Assembly (NCBI GenBank): GCA_003645615.1
Contig: QNBE01000002.1
Coordinates: 1-43,366 of the forward strand
Source: Caldifarciminota bacterium
Lineage (GTDB): Bacteria > Hydrothermota > Tepidihabitantia > B36-G15
DNA length: 43,366 nt
Direction of reading: 5' to 3'
Made by a program: the position numbers and the translations under genes. The notes below the pieces were generated by a model. That model saw only the letters and a program-made list of their open reading frames with translations, was not told the origin of the DNA and searched no databases. This document shows, piece after piece, positions 1 through 9,384 of this stretch. Each line of letters begins with the position of its first letter. Position 1 is the first letter of the stretch.

Positions 1-640
1 ACTTCCCCTCCTTGGCAACCCACCCGACAATCCCTTCTCCAATCTTTAGTCGCTTACCGATAAGCTTCTGGCCAACTGGCCCGGCTGCCTCCTCGAAATA
101 GAGTTCATCCCTTTCCTTGTCAACCAGAAGCAACGACCAGGCCTCCACCTTGATCAAATCGGTGATCTTCTCCATGATCCGTTTGAATATCTGATCGGGA
201 TCGAGTGAGGAGTTGAGAACCCGAACAATCTCATTCAGTGTCCTCAACTCCTTAATCCTCCTTTGCAAAGCCAGGACCGCTTCCATACTCTTAAAGGATC
301 GCTGTCTCCTCTCCCAGGCCTGGGCAACCTTCTCCAGAAGGACTTCATTTCGGAATGGCCGTCTTAATAACTTTTCGCTACTCAGCCGGAAAAGAAGCTC
401 TTTCTCAAAATCTTCCCCAATAATTATTACCTCAATATCGGGATCGATCTTTTCAATTGCTTCGATATCGAAATCTTTATCAACAATGACGATGTCAAAG
501 GGCTCCCGTTTTAGCCTCTTGATCGCCTCTTCCTCATCATGGGTGAACTGGGTATGATAGCCCTCTTCTCCCAAGAGTCGGGCCGTATTTATTGCCCTCA
601 ATCGATCACTATCATAAATTAGTATCTTTGCGTATCTCAT
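1..640 (-). CDS. Receiver-like + GAF domain protein, C-terminus truncated by the window edge
   Basis: Hand translation from ATG at 640: MRYAKILIYDSDRLRAINTARLLGEEGYHTQFTHDEEEAIKRLKREPFDIVIVDKDF...; then a GAF-like region LNEIVRVLNSSLDPDQIFKRIMEKITDLIKVEAWSLLLVDKERDELYFEEAAG...GEGIVGWVAKEGK. Missing from the ORF track because there is no stop inside the window. Start overlaps the stop of the upstream gene (ATGA, 637-640). Confidence 0.8.
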   Translation of the reverse strand, partial: MRYAKILIYDSDRLRAINTARLLGEEGYHTQFTHDEEEAIKRLKREPFDIVIVDKDFDIEAIEKIDPDIEVIIIGEDFEKELLFRLSSEKLLRRPFRNEVLLEKVAQAWERRQRSFKSMEAVLALQRRIKELRTLNEIVRVLNSSLDPDQIFKRIMEKITDLIKVEAWSLLLVDKERDELYFEEAAGPVGQKLIGKRLKIGEGIVGWVAKEGK

Positions 641-2892
641 TCACCAACTACCTCAAAAAGGAGATTGATCATCGAGTTGTTCTGATCATAAAAATTACCC
701 TCATCATCGACATGAATCTTTCCTCGATAGCCAAAGTCAAGCGCCTTCAACTTATCAGCTTCTTCCAGAAGGTGGACACCGAGTTTGATTACCCGGAAAT
801 GGTAGTCTGGGAAGAGATAATCCCTCACCACTCCGCGTTGTTTGCCAACCTCCTCCGCAATCGACTCTGGTGGGCCTTCACTCACCCCATCGTAGTAAAA
901 ACTGGGCGAATTGAGGAGGAGATTGATCAGGGTGGAGCTGTCGATGATCACAACCGAGCGATTGGGATCCCTCCCCATCGAGTATAGATTCGACTCGGCC
1001 AGAAGCGGACCGACAACATCGGGATCACCATAGGAATTGACGCTGAAGAAGATATCCCGCCCCGGACGTCCGGAAGCAATGCCAACGCCAATCCTAAAGA
1101 GGCTGCGAAATTCGGGAGGGAGGAGGGCATAAGTGACCCCTTCCACTTTCACCTCCCGTTTGCTAACCTCGCCAAACCAGTCCCGATAGTGGATAAAGTT
1201 GACCTTGATGAATTCCTCGGCCGCCTTTACCATCTCTAATCCACACTGAACCGCCCGGAGCCCGGCATCCGCAGAAGGATGGAGTTCGAACTCCCGTCCA
1301 GAGAATATTGACTGTCTGATCTTAATCCCCTTGGAGGCGATCGACTCAATATAAGAGCGATCATAGGTCTCCTTGGAATTAGCTCCAAACCAGACGACAC
1401 CACCATCACCGGTATCCTTGAGAAGGAAACCACCAAATCTTCTGGCGATACCACTCATAATTTGGGAAAACTTATATTTTATCTTCCACTCCTTTTCCGC
1501 ATTGCGCAATCTCGTTCCCATATAGGTAGACCCCCTAATATCATAGGTAAGAACCGAGATCGTCTTTCTTAATGAATTTATGAAATGGACCAGTCGCTTG
1601 GGACACTCTGATTTGGGCTTAAGATGGATGCCGGCAAAATATCCAAAATCTTTGGTTCGGTCTCCATAGGGCCATACCAAAACGAGCTCTTTTAATAGCT
1701 CACCGATCATTACCGGAAGGAAAACCTTCCGGATAAAGCCCAGATAATTCTCCATGATTAGGTCGGTATCGAGGGTAGTGCCCAACATCCCTTTGCGTTC
1801 ATACTCACGCAGGATGGAAATCTTCCTCATCCGACGGCTACGAATCTCCTCATCGATCATCCCGATTAGATACTCAGTGAACCGCTTTCTGATCTTGGCG
1901 GGAAGCTCCCGGCCGATCCGGAAGAAGATAATCTCTTCATAGATCGTAAGAAGATCGAAGGTCGGCCTTTCTACTTCCAGCTTCTCCAACTGTTCCAAAA
2001 TCCTGAGTGATTCCTTACGTTTGGCCTCATGATCCTGAAAGTGATGGAGCTGAATTAAAAGCGCTCGCTGCAATTTACTGGTTAACTGATTGATATGTCT
2101 GATAACATCGGTCCGGTTAACCAGCTTTTCCATCTTAAACAGTGTCTCCTTCAGTTCCCGGGAGAGCTCGTCAATTATCTCCTTCAGTCGTTCATGGGTC
2201 CGAATCAGAAATAACTCCGACTCCTTCAGTTCCTCCTTATGCAATGCCAGAATCCGTTCCGTCTCCTTACGATAGATTTTGAGAAGCTTCTGTCGTGCTG
2301 CGGGAGATAGGTGGTTTCTGATCACCTTAGGGAGACGGCCCAGTATATCGGCTGGCGTAGTTATTGGCTCCACCTCAACGATCCGATCCAGCTCGTAATC
2401 GACAAAGGCCATTGCCATCGCATCGTGGGCCATGAGGAAGAGTTCCGGTGTCAGGATAAACTTTTCCAATTCTCTCCGGAAGATATCAATCCCATCGTTA
2501 AGTTTGGGCCTCGTCTTTATCCTCACCTCATCAAAGATTCGGGCCAGGACCTGTCCCTTTTCATTGTATCCCTCCCGTAAGCGAATGAGTGTTTTCGCAT
2601 CAGCCCCCAATTTTCTGAATGCAACCTCAAGGATCAGCAATTTTTCTGGATCTTCGCTAAGAATACGTTGATATTCCTCTTTGGGATCGTCCGATTTCAA
2701 CTCGAGATAAAAATCATTCTGATCTTCATAAGGAGCAAGGATCTGGGTTGGCAACCGGAGTAGCCCCATACCATTTCTGATTAGGTTGAGAAAGTGCTCG
2801 AAGCGATCCTCCTTTAAATACCTTTCCCTCAATTTATGGGAATAGTTGCTGTGATCCTCAACACAATTGAACAACTGTTCACATGGATTCAT
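637..2892 (-). CDS. Large protein with C-terminal class III nucleotidyl cyclase-like (CHD) domain
   Basis: 751 aa ORF. Motifs ISVLTYDIRGSTYMGTRL and LLKDTGDGGVVWFG, RIGVGIASG and SNLYSMGR resemble the metal-binding and catalytic regions of class III cyclases. Paralogous to the next gene. Confidence 0.75.
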   Translation of the reverse strand: MNPCEQLFNCVEDHSNYSHKLRERYLKEDRFEHFLNLIRNGMGLLRLPTQILAPYEDQNDFYLELKSDDPKEEYQRILSEDPEKLLILEVAFRKLGADAKTLIRLREGYNEKGQVLARIFDEVRIKTRPKLNDGIDIFRRELEKFILTPELFLMAHDAMAMAFVDYELDRIVEVEPITTPADILGRLPKVIRNHLSPAARQKLLKIYRKETERILALHKEELKESELFLIRTHERLKEIIDELSRELKETLFKMEKLVNRTDVIRHINQLTSKLQRALLIQLHHFQDHEAKRKESLRILEQLEKLEVERPTFDLLTIYEEIIFFRIGRELPAKIRKRFTEYLIGMIDEEIRSRRMRKISILREYERKGMLGTTLDTDLIMENYLGFIRKVFLPVMIGELLKELVLVWPYGDRTKDFGYFAGIHLKPKSECPKRLVHFINSLRKTISVLTYDIRGSTYMGTRLRNAEKEWKIKYKFSQIMSGIARRFGGFLLKDTGDGGVVWFGANSKETYDRSYIESIASKGIKIRQSIFSGREFELHPSADAGLRAVQCGLEMVKAAEEFIKVNFIHYRDWFGEVSKREVKVEGVTYALLPPEFRSLFRIGVGIASGRPGRDIFFSVNSYGDPDVVGPLLAESNLYSMGRDPNRSVVIIDSSTLINLLLNSPSFYYDGVSEGPPESIAEEVGKQRGVVRDYLFPDYHFRVIKLGVHLLEEADKLKALDFGYRGKIHVDDEGNFYDQNNSMINLLFEVVGE

Positions 2893-5267
2893 AACTTCAC
2901 CACCTCATAGGCAAACTTTACCCTCCCACCTCGATCATCGACAAGCAATCCAAAATCATCGACACCGATACCGACATCATCAAGTCGAAGCTGATCGGCA
3001 TCACTCAACCTCACATCAAGCTTACGAAAGGCAATACCCCTTGCTTCGTGGACGAAGCCGATCCGTCGTTCCTTAAGCTTCAACCAGTGTTCAATCGCCT
3101 GCTCCATATCAAACATCATAATGTTCAACTTGGACCCCTCCGGTGAGAGGAAAGAGATCGATTCCGAATTAAGAATCAAACTGAAGAGGGTGGCCTCATC
3201 ACAGATAATCATCGACCGGTCAGGAGATCGGGCTTTAGAAAAGAGGTTCGCCTCACGAACCAGCATCCCGGTAACATCAAATTCTCCAAATGCATTGCGA
3301 TCAAAATATACTTCCCTGGGAGCCGATCCCGAGACCACCCCTACCCCGATCTGGAAGATGCTCTGATATTCGGGTGGCAACTGGGCAAAGGCACCACCCT
3401 CAAACTCCAACTCCCTGATCCTTGCTTCTTTAAACCAATCTCGATAGTGCTTCAGATTCCTCTTCACAAACTCCTCTGCCTCATCGACCATTGCTACCGC
3501 ACATTGAATCGCATTTATCGCCGCTCGTTCATCCTCCTCAAGTTTACCTCTCTCCTCAATACACTCGAGAATATTACGGCCGAAGAGGATGATGCCGCCA
3601 TCTCCGGTATCCTTGACTGGGTAACCATGGAATCTCCTTGCAACATCAAGCATAGCTTGATTAAACAGATTCCTGACCTCATTCTCAACTCGAGCGTTCT
3701 CCAGCTTTGTCCCCATGAAGGTGGAACCACGGATATCGTAAATAAGAAGAGAAATTACCCTCCGATAACGATCAACCAGTCGATCGGGAATTCTGGGCTC
3801 GACCTTTTCCTCCTTGGTAAGTTCACTCACAAATACGATCTCATCCAGTGATGTGGGCCTTTCCGATTTCGGCAATATCTCCACTATCTCCTCGAGAAGG
3901 AGGCAGGCGGCAAGGGGAGCAACGATCTCCCGCTTCACCCTCCGATAACGCTCCGATAAAACCTCGGTATCAACTCGTTCCTTAAAAAGCCCCCCTTTCT
4001 TAAATTCTCGGGCATAAAGATTATCTTCCTCACTACCTTCTTTTTGGATAATGCTGATGGTCTTCTTCACCTCCTCCAAAACCTCTTCGTCAAAATCCCA
4101 ACCCGATTTTGCCAAGGCGAGATTCAGGATCAAGGGAAATCTTATTCGGGGCGAGAGTAACCGATTCCGAACGATATTCCGGTTGATCCCGCCCAACGTT
4201 TCTACCCCTTGAATCCTTTGATCCAGAGTCTTCAGTCTTTCCTTTAACTCCCGGAAATGGTGGCAGTAATCGGCCATCCGTAGTTCGATCTTTTGGGTTG
4301 TTTGCTTGAGCCGATCATAATCCGGCTGGGTGAGAAGATTATGACGACACTCCTCCAATGCACTCTGGAGATAAGAATCCATCTTTTCTTTGAGCAGATT
4401 GATCTTGCTCTGGAGAGCCTCCCGTTCCTGCTCCAGCCCCCTAATCCTCCCCTTCACCGAATCCTTAACCTCTTGGACGATCCGCTCAATCTCATCATCA
4501 CTCAGACCATAGAGATAATAGGGGAAACTTTCAAAAAGCTCCTCCAGTGAATAGTAGCTCCCCTTGGTAAGATACTCATCGGCAAGATCTAACAATACCT
4601 TGCTCCGATGCTGGGTATCCCAATTGAAGAGGGCATAGAAGATCGGGAAGGGGATTCGGAAATCACGAAATTGAGCTTGAAATGTTTTGAGGATCTCATA
4701 ATCATTCTCACCGATGATGAAAGGGAATTTAAGAAAGGTCTCTTGAAGCAATACCGTCCTTAAGATCACCTTTTTGGCCAATGCGGTTCTGATCTTATGG
4801 AAGATCCCATTAACAACCTTGCCGGTCTTCTCATATAGGGTTTCAGGGGGGATAGTAACACCTTTAAGACCAACCTCGATCTCTCGGGCCAATAATTTTC
4901 TCATCCCGATCTCAAGAATCTGATAGGAATCGGGTTCCCTCTCAACGACGGGTTCCAGTGCGCCAACGGCCGCCTTCAAGAATCTATCGCAGAACTCAAG
5001 CCAACCCTCATCATCATCCCTTCCCAACCGGATGATCCGCTGGGCAAGATCGGAGAAGAGCAATCTCAGCTCGCGATGGAAGTAAAAAAGATAAATCCCA
5101 TCATCCTCTTTCCGGACGATGGGCTTGATCACATCCTCGGGGAGTATCTCTCTTAGAAATCGCAGAATCCTTACATATACTTCAGGTCGGCGGAATTTCT
5201 TATTTATTCTTTCGAACATCGGTGAACGGTGGATGATGTAATCCTCGATAATCGCCCGGTTAACCAC
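2889..5267 (-). CDS. Large protein with coiled-coil region and C-terminal class III nucleotidyl cyclase-like (CHD) domain
   Basis: ORF track 2889..5333. A GTG at 5267 (VNRAIIEDYIIHRS) next to the mltG stop at 5260 is the more likely start. Motifs VISLLIYDIRGSTFMGTKL, PVKDTGDGGIILFG, QIGVGVVSG, ANLFSKAR. Confidence 0.75.
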   Translation of the reverse strand: MVNRAIIEDYIIHRSPMFERINKKFRRPEVYVRILRFLREILPEDVIKPIVRKEDDGIYLFYFHRELRLLFSDLAQRIIRLGRDDDEGWLEFCDRFLKAAVGALEPVVEREPDSYQILEIGMRKLLAREIEVGLKGVTIPPETLYEKTGKVVNGIFHKIRTALAKKVILRTVLLQETFLKFPFIIGENDYEILKTFQAQFRDFRIPFPIFYALFNWDTQHRSKVLLDLADEYLTKGSYYSLEELFESFPYYLYGLSDDEIERIVQEVKDSVKGRIRGLEQEREALQSKINLLKEKMDSYLQSALEECRHNLLTQPDYDRLKQTTQKIELRMADYCHHFRELKERLKTLDQRIQGVETLGGINRNIVRNRLLSPRIRFPLILNLALAKSGWDFDEEVLEEVKKTISIIQKEGSEEDNLYAREFKKGGLFKERVDTEVLSERYRRVKREIVAPLAACLLLEEIVEILPKSERPTSLDEIVFVSELTKEEKVEPRIPDRLVDRYRRVISLLIYDIRGSTFMGTKLENARVENEVRNLFNQAMLDVARRFHGYPVKDTGDGGIILFGRNILECIEERGKLEEDERAAINAIQCAVAMVDEAEEFVKRNLKHYRDWFKEARIRELEFEGGAFAQLPPEYQSIFQIGVGVVSGSAPREVYFDRNAFGEFDVTGMLVREANLFSKARSPDRSMIICDEATLFSLILNSESISFLSPEGSKLNIMMFDMEQAIEHWLKLKERRIGFVHEARGIAFRKLDVRLSDADQLRLDDVGIGVDDFGLLVDDRGGRVKFAYEVVKL

Positions 5268-6195
5268 CTTTCCTCCGCTTGGCCAAGAGATGCCCCCAAT
5301 AGGTGGTGGAGAAGTAGTGCCCCCCATGTCCATTACTGACGAAATATAGATATTGAGTTTCCTTCGGATTCATAACCGCCTTGAGCGATGCCTTGCCCGG
5401 AGAACAGATCGGGGTTGGTGGTAGTCCCGGATAACGATAAGTATTGTAAGGGGAGTCGATCCTGAGATCGCTCAGGCGCAATCGTCTCCGATGGCCACCC
5501 AGGGCATAGTTGACCGTAGCACAGGATTCTAAGGGACGACCATTCCTGAGTCGTTTAAGAAAGATGGCAGCAATTATCGGCCGTTCACTATCGATCTTCG
5601 CTTCTTTCTCAACGATCGAAGCGAGGGTAAGAATTGGATAGAGCGAATCACGGATACCCAACTGCTTGATAATCTCCTTAAATCGTTTCACCATCCGGGT
5701 GATGATCTCCTCCTCACTATTGAAGATGGAAAAGATATAGGTGTCGGGGAAAAGAAGTCCTTCCAAGGTGGTCACCCCTGGAAAACCGAGTCGACCGATG
5801 AATTCGGGATCGTGGGCGAGACGGGTGAAGGTATCGATATCGATCAGTCCCAGCCGTGCCAACCGGTGGGTGATCTGCTGGAGACTGAAACCCTCCGGAA
5901 TAGTTACCCTGATCGTATCGATCCCACCTCTTCTCAGTTTTAAGAGGATGGAGAGCGGTGTCTCGGTTCTTCCGATGTAATAGTAGCCAGGTCTTATCCG
6001 CCGTTCCCAACCCAGAACTCGAGAGAGTGCGATCATCAGAAAAGGGCTGACCAAGACATCTTTGGTCCTTAGGCTCTCAACCACCGTAGTAAGTGGTTCC
6101 GCAGGATAGACAAAGATCCTGACCTTTGGTCCGGAGATCGGATTGTAGATGAGTGAGAGAACCAAAAGGATGATGACCGTCCCTATTTTGAGCAT
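5260..6195 (-). CDS. mltG: Endolytic murein transglycosylase MltG (YceG-like)
   Basis: N-terminal TM; VTIPEGFSLQQITHRLA, LEGLLFPDTY, LASIVEKEAKIDSERPIIAAIFLKRL, SPYNTYRYPGLPPTPICSPG, YLYFVSNGHGGHYFSTT. Confidence 0.93.
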   Translation of the reverse strand: MLKIGTVIILLVLSLIYNPISGPKVRIFVYPAEPLTTVVESLRTKDVLVSPFLMIALSRVLGWERRIRPGYYYIGRTETPLSILLKLRRGGIDTIRVTIPEGFSLQQITHRLARLGLIDIDTFTRLAHDPEFIGRLGFPGVTTLEGLLFPDTYIFSIFNSEEEIITRMVKRFKEIIKQLGIRDSLYPILTLASIVEKEAKIDSERPIIAAIFLKRLRNGRPLESCATVNYALGGHRRRLRLSDLRIDSPYNTYRYPGLPPTPICSPGKASLKAVMNPKETQYLYFVSNGHGGHYFSTTYWGHLLAKRRKGG

Positions 6196-6569
6196 CTCAT
6201 CTGCTCCAGATAATCGCCGAGCATGATGGCAGCGGCACGGGCGTCTACCATCCGATCACTTATCCGGGAGGCAATCTTCGTTGTCCAGCGTTCATCATAG
6301 AGCAGGACATCGATACCGATCTTCCTCAACTTCCTAAGGAAACTTAACACCCGCCGGGTAATGGCCGTCTCTTTCCCTTTCAAAGAGTAGGGACAACCGA
6401 GGATGATCTTTCCCACCCCCTTCTCCCGGCAGATCCTTTCGATCTCAGCAATCGCTTTCCGATCCGAAATCCGTTCAATAACCTGATAAGGATAGGCAAT
6501 AGCCCCCCCCTCATCACTGAGGGCAATACCGATCCGCTTTTCACCAAAATCGACCGCTAAGATACGCAT
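6183..6569 (-). CDS. ruvX: RuvX/YqgF putative Holliday junction resolvase
   Basis: MRILAVDFGEKRIGIALSDEGGAIAYP ... IILGCPYSLKGKE ... VLLYDERWTTKIA ... DARAAAIMLGDYLE. Confidence 0.93.
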   Translation of the reverse strand: MRILAVDFGEKRIGIALSDEGGAIAYPYQVIERISDRKAIAEIERICREKGVGKIILGCPYSLKGKETAITRRVLSFLRKLRKIGIDVLLYDERWTTKIASRISDRMVDARAAAIMLGDYLEQMRCSK

Positions 6570-7441
6570 CGCTTCAATACCCTTAAGAAATTTCTTATTG
6601 CCAGCTGTCCCAACACCTTCTTATTGAGTCCCAGCCCCTTTAGAAGTTCTGGGATATGAGCACTATCCGGTATTATCGGATCTTTGATCCCATCAAAGTC
6701 CGATCCTAAGGCGAGTAGTCGGGGAGAAAACTCATCCTTGAGATAATCGACATGATCCCGAAAGGGGTGGGGACCCAGATGGCGGCGGCTCAGGTTGATC
6801 CCCACCACTCCATCCCTTTCTGCAATCGCATCGATGGCTGGGTCAGAAAGGTTTCTCAAATCCGGATTGAGCGCTCGGAGACAGGAGTGGGAGGCAATGA
6901 TTGGTATCTCCAGCAGTCGGCTGATATCGATGACCGTTTTTGTTGAGGCATGGGAGACGTCGACCACCCCGCCCAATTCCTCAATCCTTAATAGGAATCT
7001 CCGCCCTTTTCGGCTCAACCCTTTGTTATCATTATCATAGGCAGAATGGGCTAGGCTGTTGGAGTTGTTCCAGGTAATGGTAAATACCCGAACCCCTAAT
7101 CGGTAGAGGAGATTGATCCGTTCTATCCTTTTCTCAAAGATGTGACCACCCTCAACACCAATTATGAGATTTATCTTTTCTAAATCGAGATCCGCAAATC
7201 GTTCCACCACTCTCATACGGCCACGACTCCGCTCCACCGTCTCCCATATTGCCTCGATCATCTCCAGTGCCGATCCGAAGGGATCGGGATCGGCTGGTTT
7301 GACCCAGCAGGCGAAAACGACGACCTTCACCCCTCCCTTTTTCAACTTAATAAGATCAACCGGTCCCGAAGTCATCCCCAGAAGATCATCCCCCCGCTTG
7401 ATTCGATATACCGAATCAGTATGGAGATCAGCTACTACCAA
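6557..7441 (-). CDS. Membrane dipeptidase (peptidase M19 / renal dipeptidase family)
   Basis: VADLHTDSVYRI, NNSNSLAHSAYDNDNKGLSRKGR, GGVVDVSHASTKTV, PIIASHSCLRAL, GVVGINLSRRHL. Apparent TTG start overlapping the ybaB stop. Confidence 0.9.
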   Translation of the reverse strand: MVVADLHTDSVYRIKRGDDLLGMTSGPVDLIKLKKGGVKVVVFACWVKPADPDPFGSALEMIEAIWETVERSRGRMRVVERFADLDLEKINLIIGVEGGHIFEKRIERINLLYRLGVRVFTITWNNSNSLAHSAYDNDNKGLSRKGRRFLLRIEELGGVVDVSHASTKTVIDISRLLEIPIIASHSCLRALNPDLRNLSDPAIDAIAERDGVVGINLSRRHLGPHPFRDHVDYLKDEFSPRLLALGSDFDGIKDPIIPDSAHIPELLKGLGLNKKVLGQLAIRNFLRVLKRCVS

Positions 7442-7731
7442 CTCGGTAGATTAAATCCGATCGATCGGGTAATCGCCTGTCGTGCTGCCTCGGCCGCCTT
7501 ACGTCTGGCATCATTAACTGCCGCAAGGATTAGATCCTCGAGCATCTCGATCTCTTCCTTATCAACCACCGTCGGATCAACCTTCACCTCGATGAGATCA
7601 AAATTGCCGTTCATCTTAACCCGGACCATACCCCCTCCCGCACTCCCTTCCACCATCACCTCACCGAGCGACTTCTCGATCTGGGCCTTGATCTTCTCCG
7701 CATTCTTAAATAGCAGGGAAAAATCCTTCAC
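7435..7731 (-). CDS. ybaB: YbaB/EbfC family nucleoid-associated protein
   Basis: 98 aa; VEGSAGGGMVRVKMNGNFDLIEVKVDPTVVDKEEIEMLEDLILAAVNDARRKA; downstream of dnaX as in many genomes. Confidence 0.93.
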   Translation of the reverse strand: MKDFSLLFKNAEKIKAQIEKSLGEVMVEGSAGGGMVRVKMNGNFDLIEVKVDPTVVDKEEIEMLEDLILAAVNDARRKAAEAARQAITRSIGFNLPSW

Positions 7732-9107
7732 TTCACCTCTTCCCCATCGAAGAATGATATCACCTTCTCCTTCAAACTCCTCTCCTCCATCCGTAATCTT
7801 ACCGATCCACCAGCAATTCTCTTCAACACCGTTTCGATCTCCTGGCGCTTCTTAAGAAGCTGATCACGAATCTTGGGATCGCGAGTGTAAACCACCATTT
7901 GATTCTGTTCGCAGTGAATCTCGGCCTGTCTCAGTGAGGCGGCCAGTTCTTTATCGATGCGCTCCAGATCATCAACCATCGTCTGGACGATATCCTTCTT
8001 CCTACCCTCATAGTATTTCAGAAGATCATCAATCATTACTGAACTCTCGAGATAGATAAACCGCAGGATCAGAGCCTCCATCACCACCCTTGGTGAACTT
8101 GAACGGCGCAGGAGATCTTCATAATTCAATGCTACCTGGAGCATCCTTAAGAGGTCAAGCGGATTGATCCCCTCGGCCAGTAGTTGATCACCCTCCCCCA
8201 ACGGTTCATCAACTCCACTCTGGATAAATAGGAGATGTCTTAAGTATTCAATCAGGGCGCGGTAGATCTCGAAGGGTTCGTTCCCCCCCTCCATCATCTG
8301 GGTGAGAATCTCAAGTGCCTTTCTCTTATCCTTCTTATTGACCGACTGGAAAAGCTCCAAAACCGCAAAATCGGGAACCTTACCCACGACATCGAGAACA
8401 TCTTCCCTCTTTATCTCATCCTCGGTATAACCGGTAAGCTGCTCAAGAATTACCAGACCATCCCTCATACTGCCATCGGCATACCGGGCAATTGTCCGAA
8501 TCGCATCATCGCCGATTTTAATATTCTCCCGATCGGCAATCTCCCTGAGTCGGTGGGCGATCGGCTCAACCCCGATACGGCGGAAATCGAATCTCTGACA
8601 GCGGGAGAGAACGGTCTGGGGGACCTTGGCCGGAGCCGTGGTCGCGAGGATGAAGATGGCATGGGGTGGAGGTTCCTCCAAGGTCTTTAGGAGAGCATTG
8701 AAGGCCTCGGTGGTGAGCATATGAACTTCATCGATAATATAGATCTTGTATCTCCCCTGGAGGGGAACATATTTGACCTGCTCCCTCAACTCACGCACCT
8801 GATCAATACCTCGATTGGATGCGCCGTCGATCTCGATGACATCGACACTCCGGCCCTCGATTATCTCTCGGCAGGCGGGACATTCACCACAGGGATTAAC
8901 GGTTGGACCATTGAGACAGTTTAGGGATCGGGCAAAAACCCGGGCGGTAGTTGTCTTTCCGATTCCGCGCGGACCGGCGAAGATGAAGGCGGGGAAGGCG
9001 AGGCCGTGCTCAACCTGGTTCTTCAAGATTCGCTTGATATAATCCTGATCGACGATCTCATCAAAAGTCTTGGGTCGATACTTTAATGCCAGGGGAAGAT
9101 GTCTCAT
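7728..9107 (-). CDS. dnaX: DNA polymerase III gamma/tau subunit
   Basis: MRHLPLALKYRPKTFDEIVDQDYIKRIL, FAGPRGIGKTTTARVFA, CGECPACREI, IDEVHMLTTEAFNALLKTLEEPP. ATG at 9107 preferred over the upstream ORF-track start at 9140, which lies in the SRP RNA. Confidence 0.95.
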   Translation of the reverse strand: MRHLPLALKYRPKTFDEIVDQDYIKRILKNQVEHGLAFPAFIFAGPRGIGKTTTARVFARSLNCLNGPTVNPCGECPACREIIEGRSVDVIEIDGASNRGIDQVRELREQVKYVPLQGRYKIYIIDEVHMLTTEAFNALLKTLEEPPPHAIFILATTAPAKVPQTVLSRCQRFDFRRIGVEPIAHRLREIADRENIKIGDDAIRTIARYADGSMRDGLVILEQLTGYTEDEIKREDVLDVVGKVPDFAVLELFQSVNKKDKRKALEILTQMMEGGNEPFEIYRALIEYLRHLLFIQSGVDEPLGEGDQLLAEGINPLDLLRMLQVALNYEDLLRRSSSPRVVMEALILRFIYLESSVMIDDLLKYYEGRKKDIVQTMVDDLERIDKELAASLRQAEIHCEQNQMVVYTRDPKIRDQLLKKRQEIETVLKRIAGGSVRLRMEERSLKEKVISFFDGEEVK

Positions 9108-9116
9108 AACCGATAG

Positions 9117-9384
9117 ACGGCCGTGCAACCACCCTCGCAACCCACCTCCAGCGGTGGTCGATGGCTGAGACTCCGGTCAGGCGCCCCTCCAACCGGCCTT
9201 TTTTCACTTACCGTTGCTTCCTTCCGGACCTGGCGGATTCGTGAACAGTACCTTTGGAGGACCCAACCTTCACCATCCCAGACCATCAACCCCATACTAC
9301 AGGTGGGAGGCTCAGGAGGTATTCGGCTCCGCATAAGCGGGTTTCGGATACAGGGTACCGCTAACACCCCGCCTAGCACGACCG
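9117..9384 (-). ncRNA. ffs: Bacterial SRP RNA, large type with Alu domain (approximate ends)
   Basis: Minus strand begins GTGCTAGGCGGGGTGTTAGCGGTACCCTGTATCCG (Alu domain), carries CCAGGTCCGGAAGGAAGCAACGGTAAGTG (S-domain apical motif), and ends near GGTTGCACGGCCGTC. Located directly upstream of dnaX. Confidence 0.92.
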
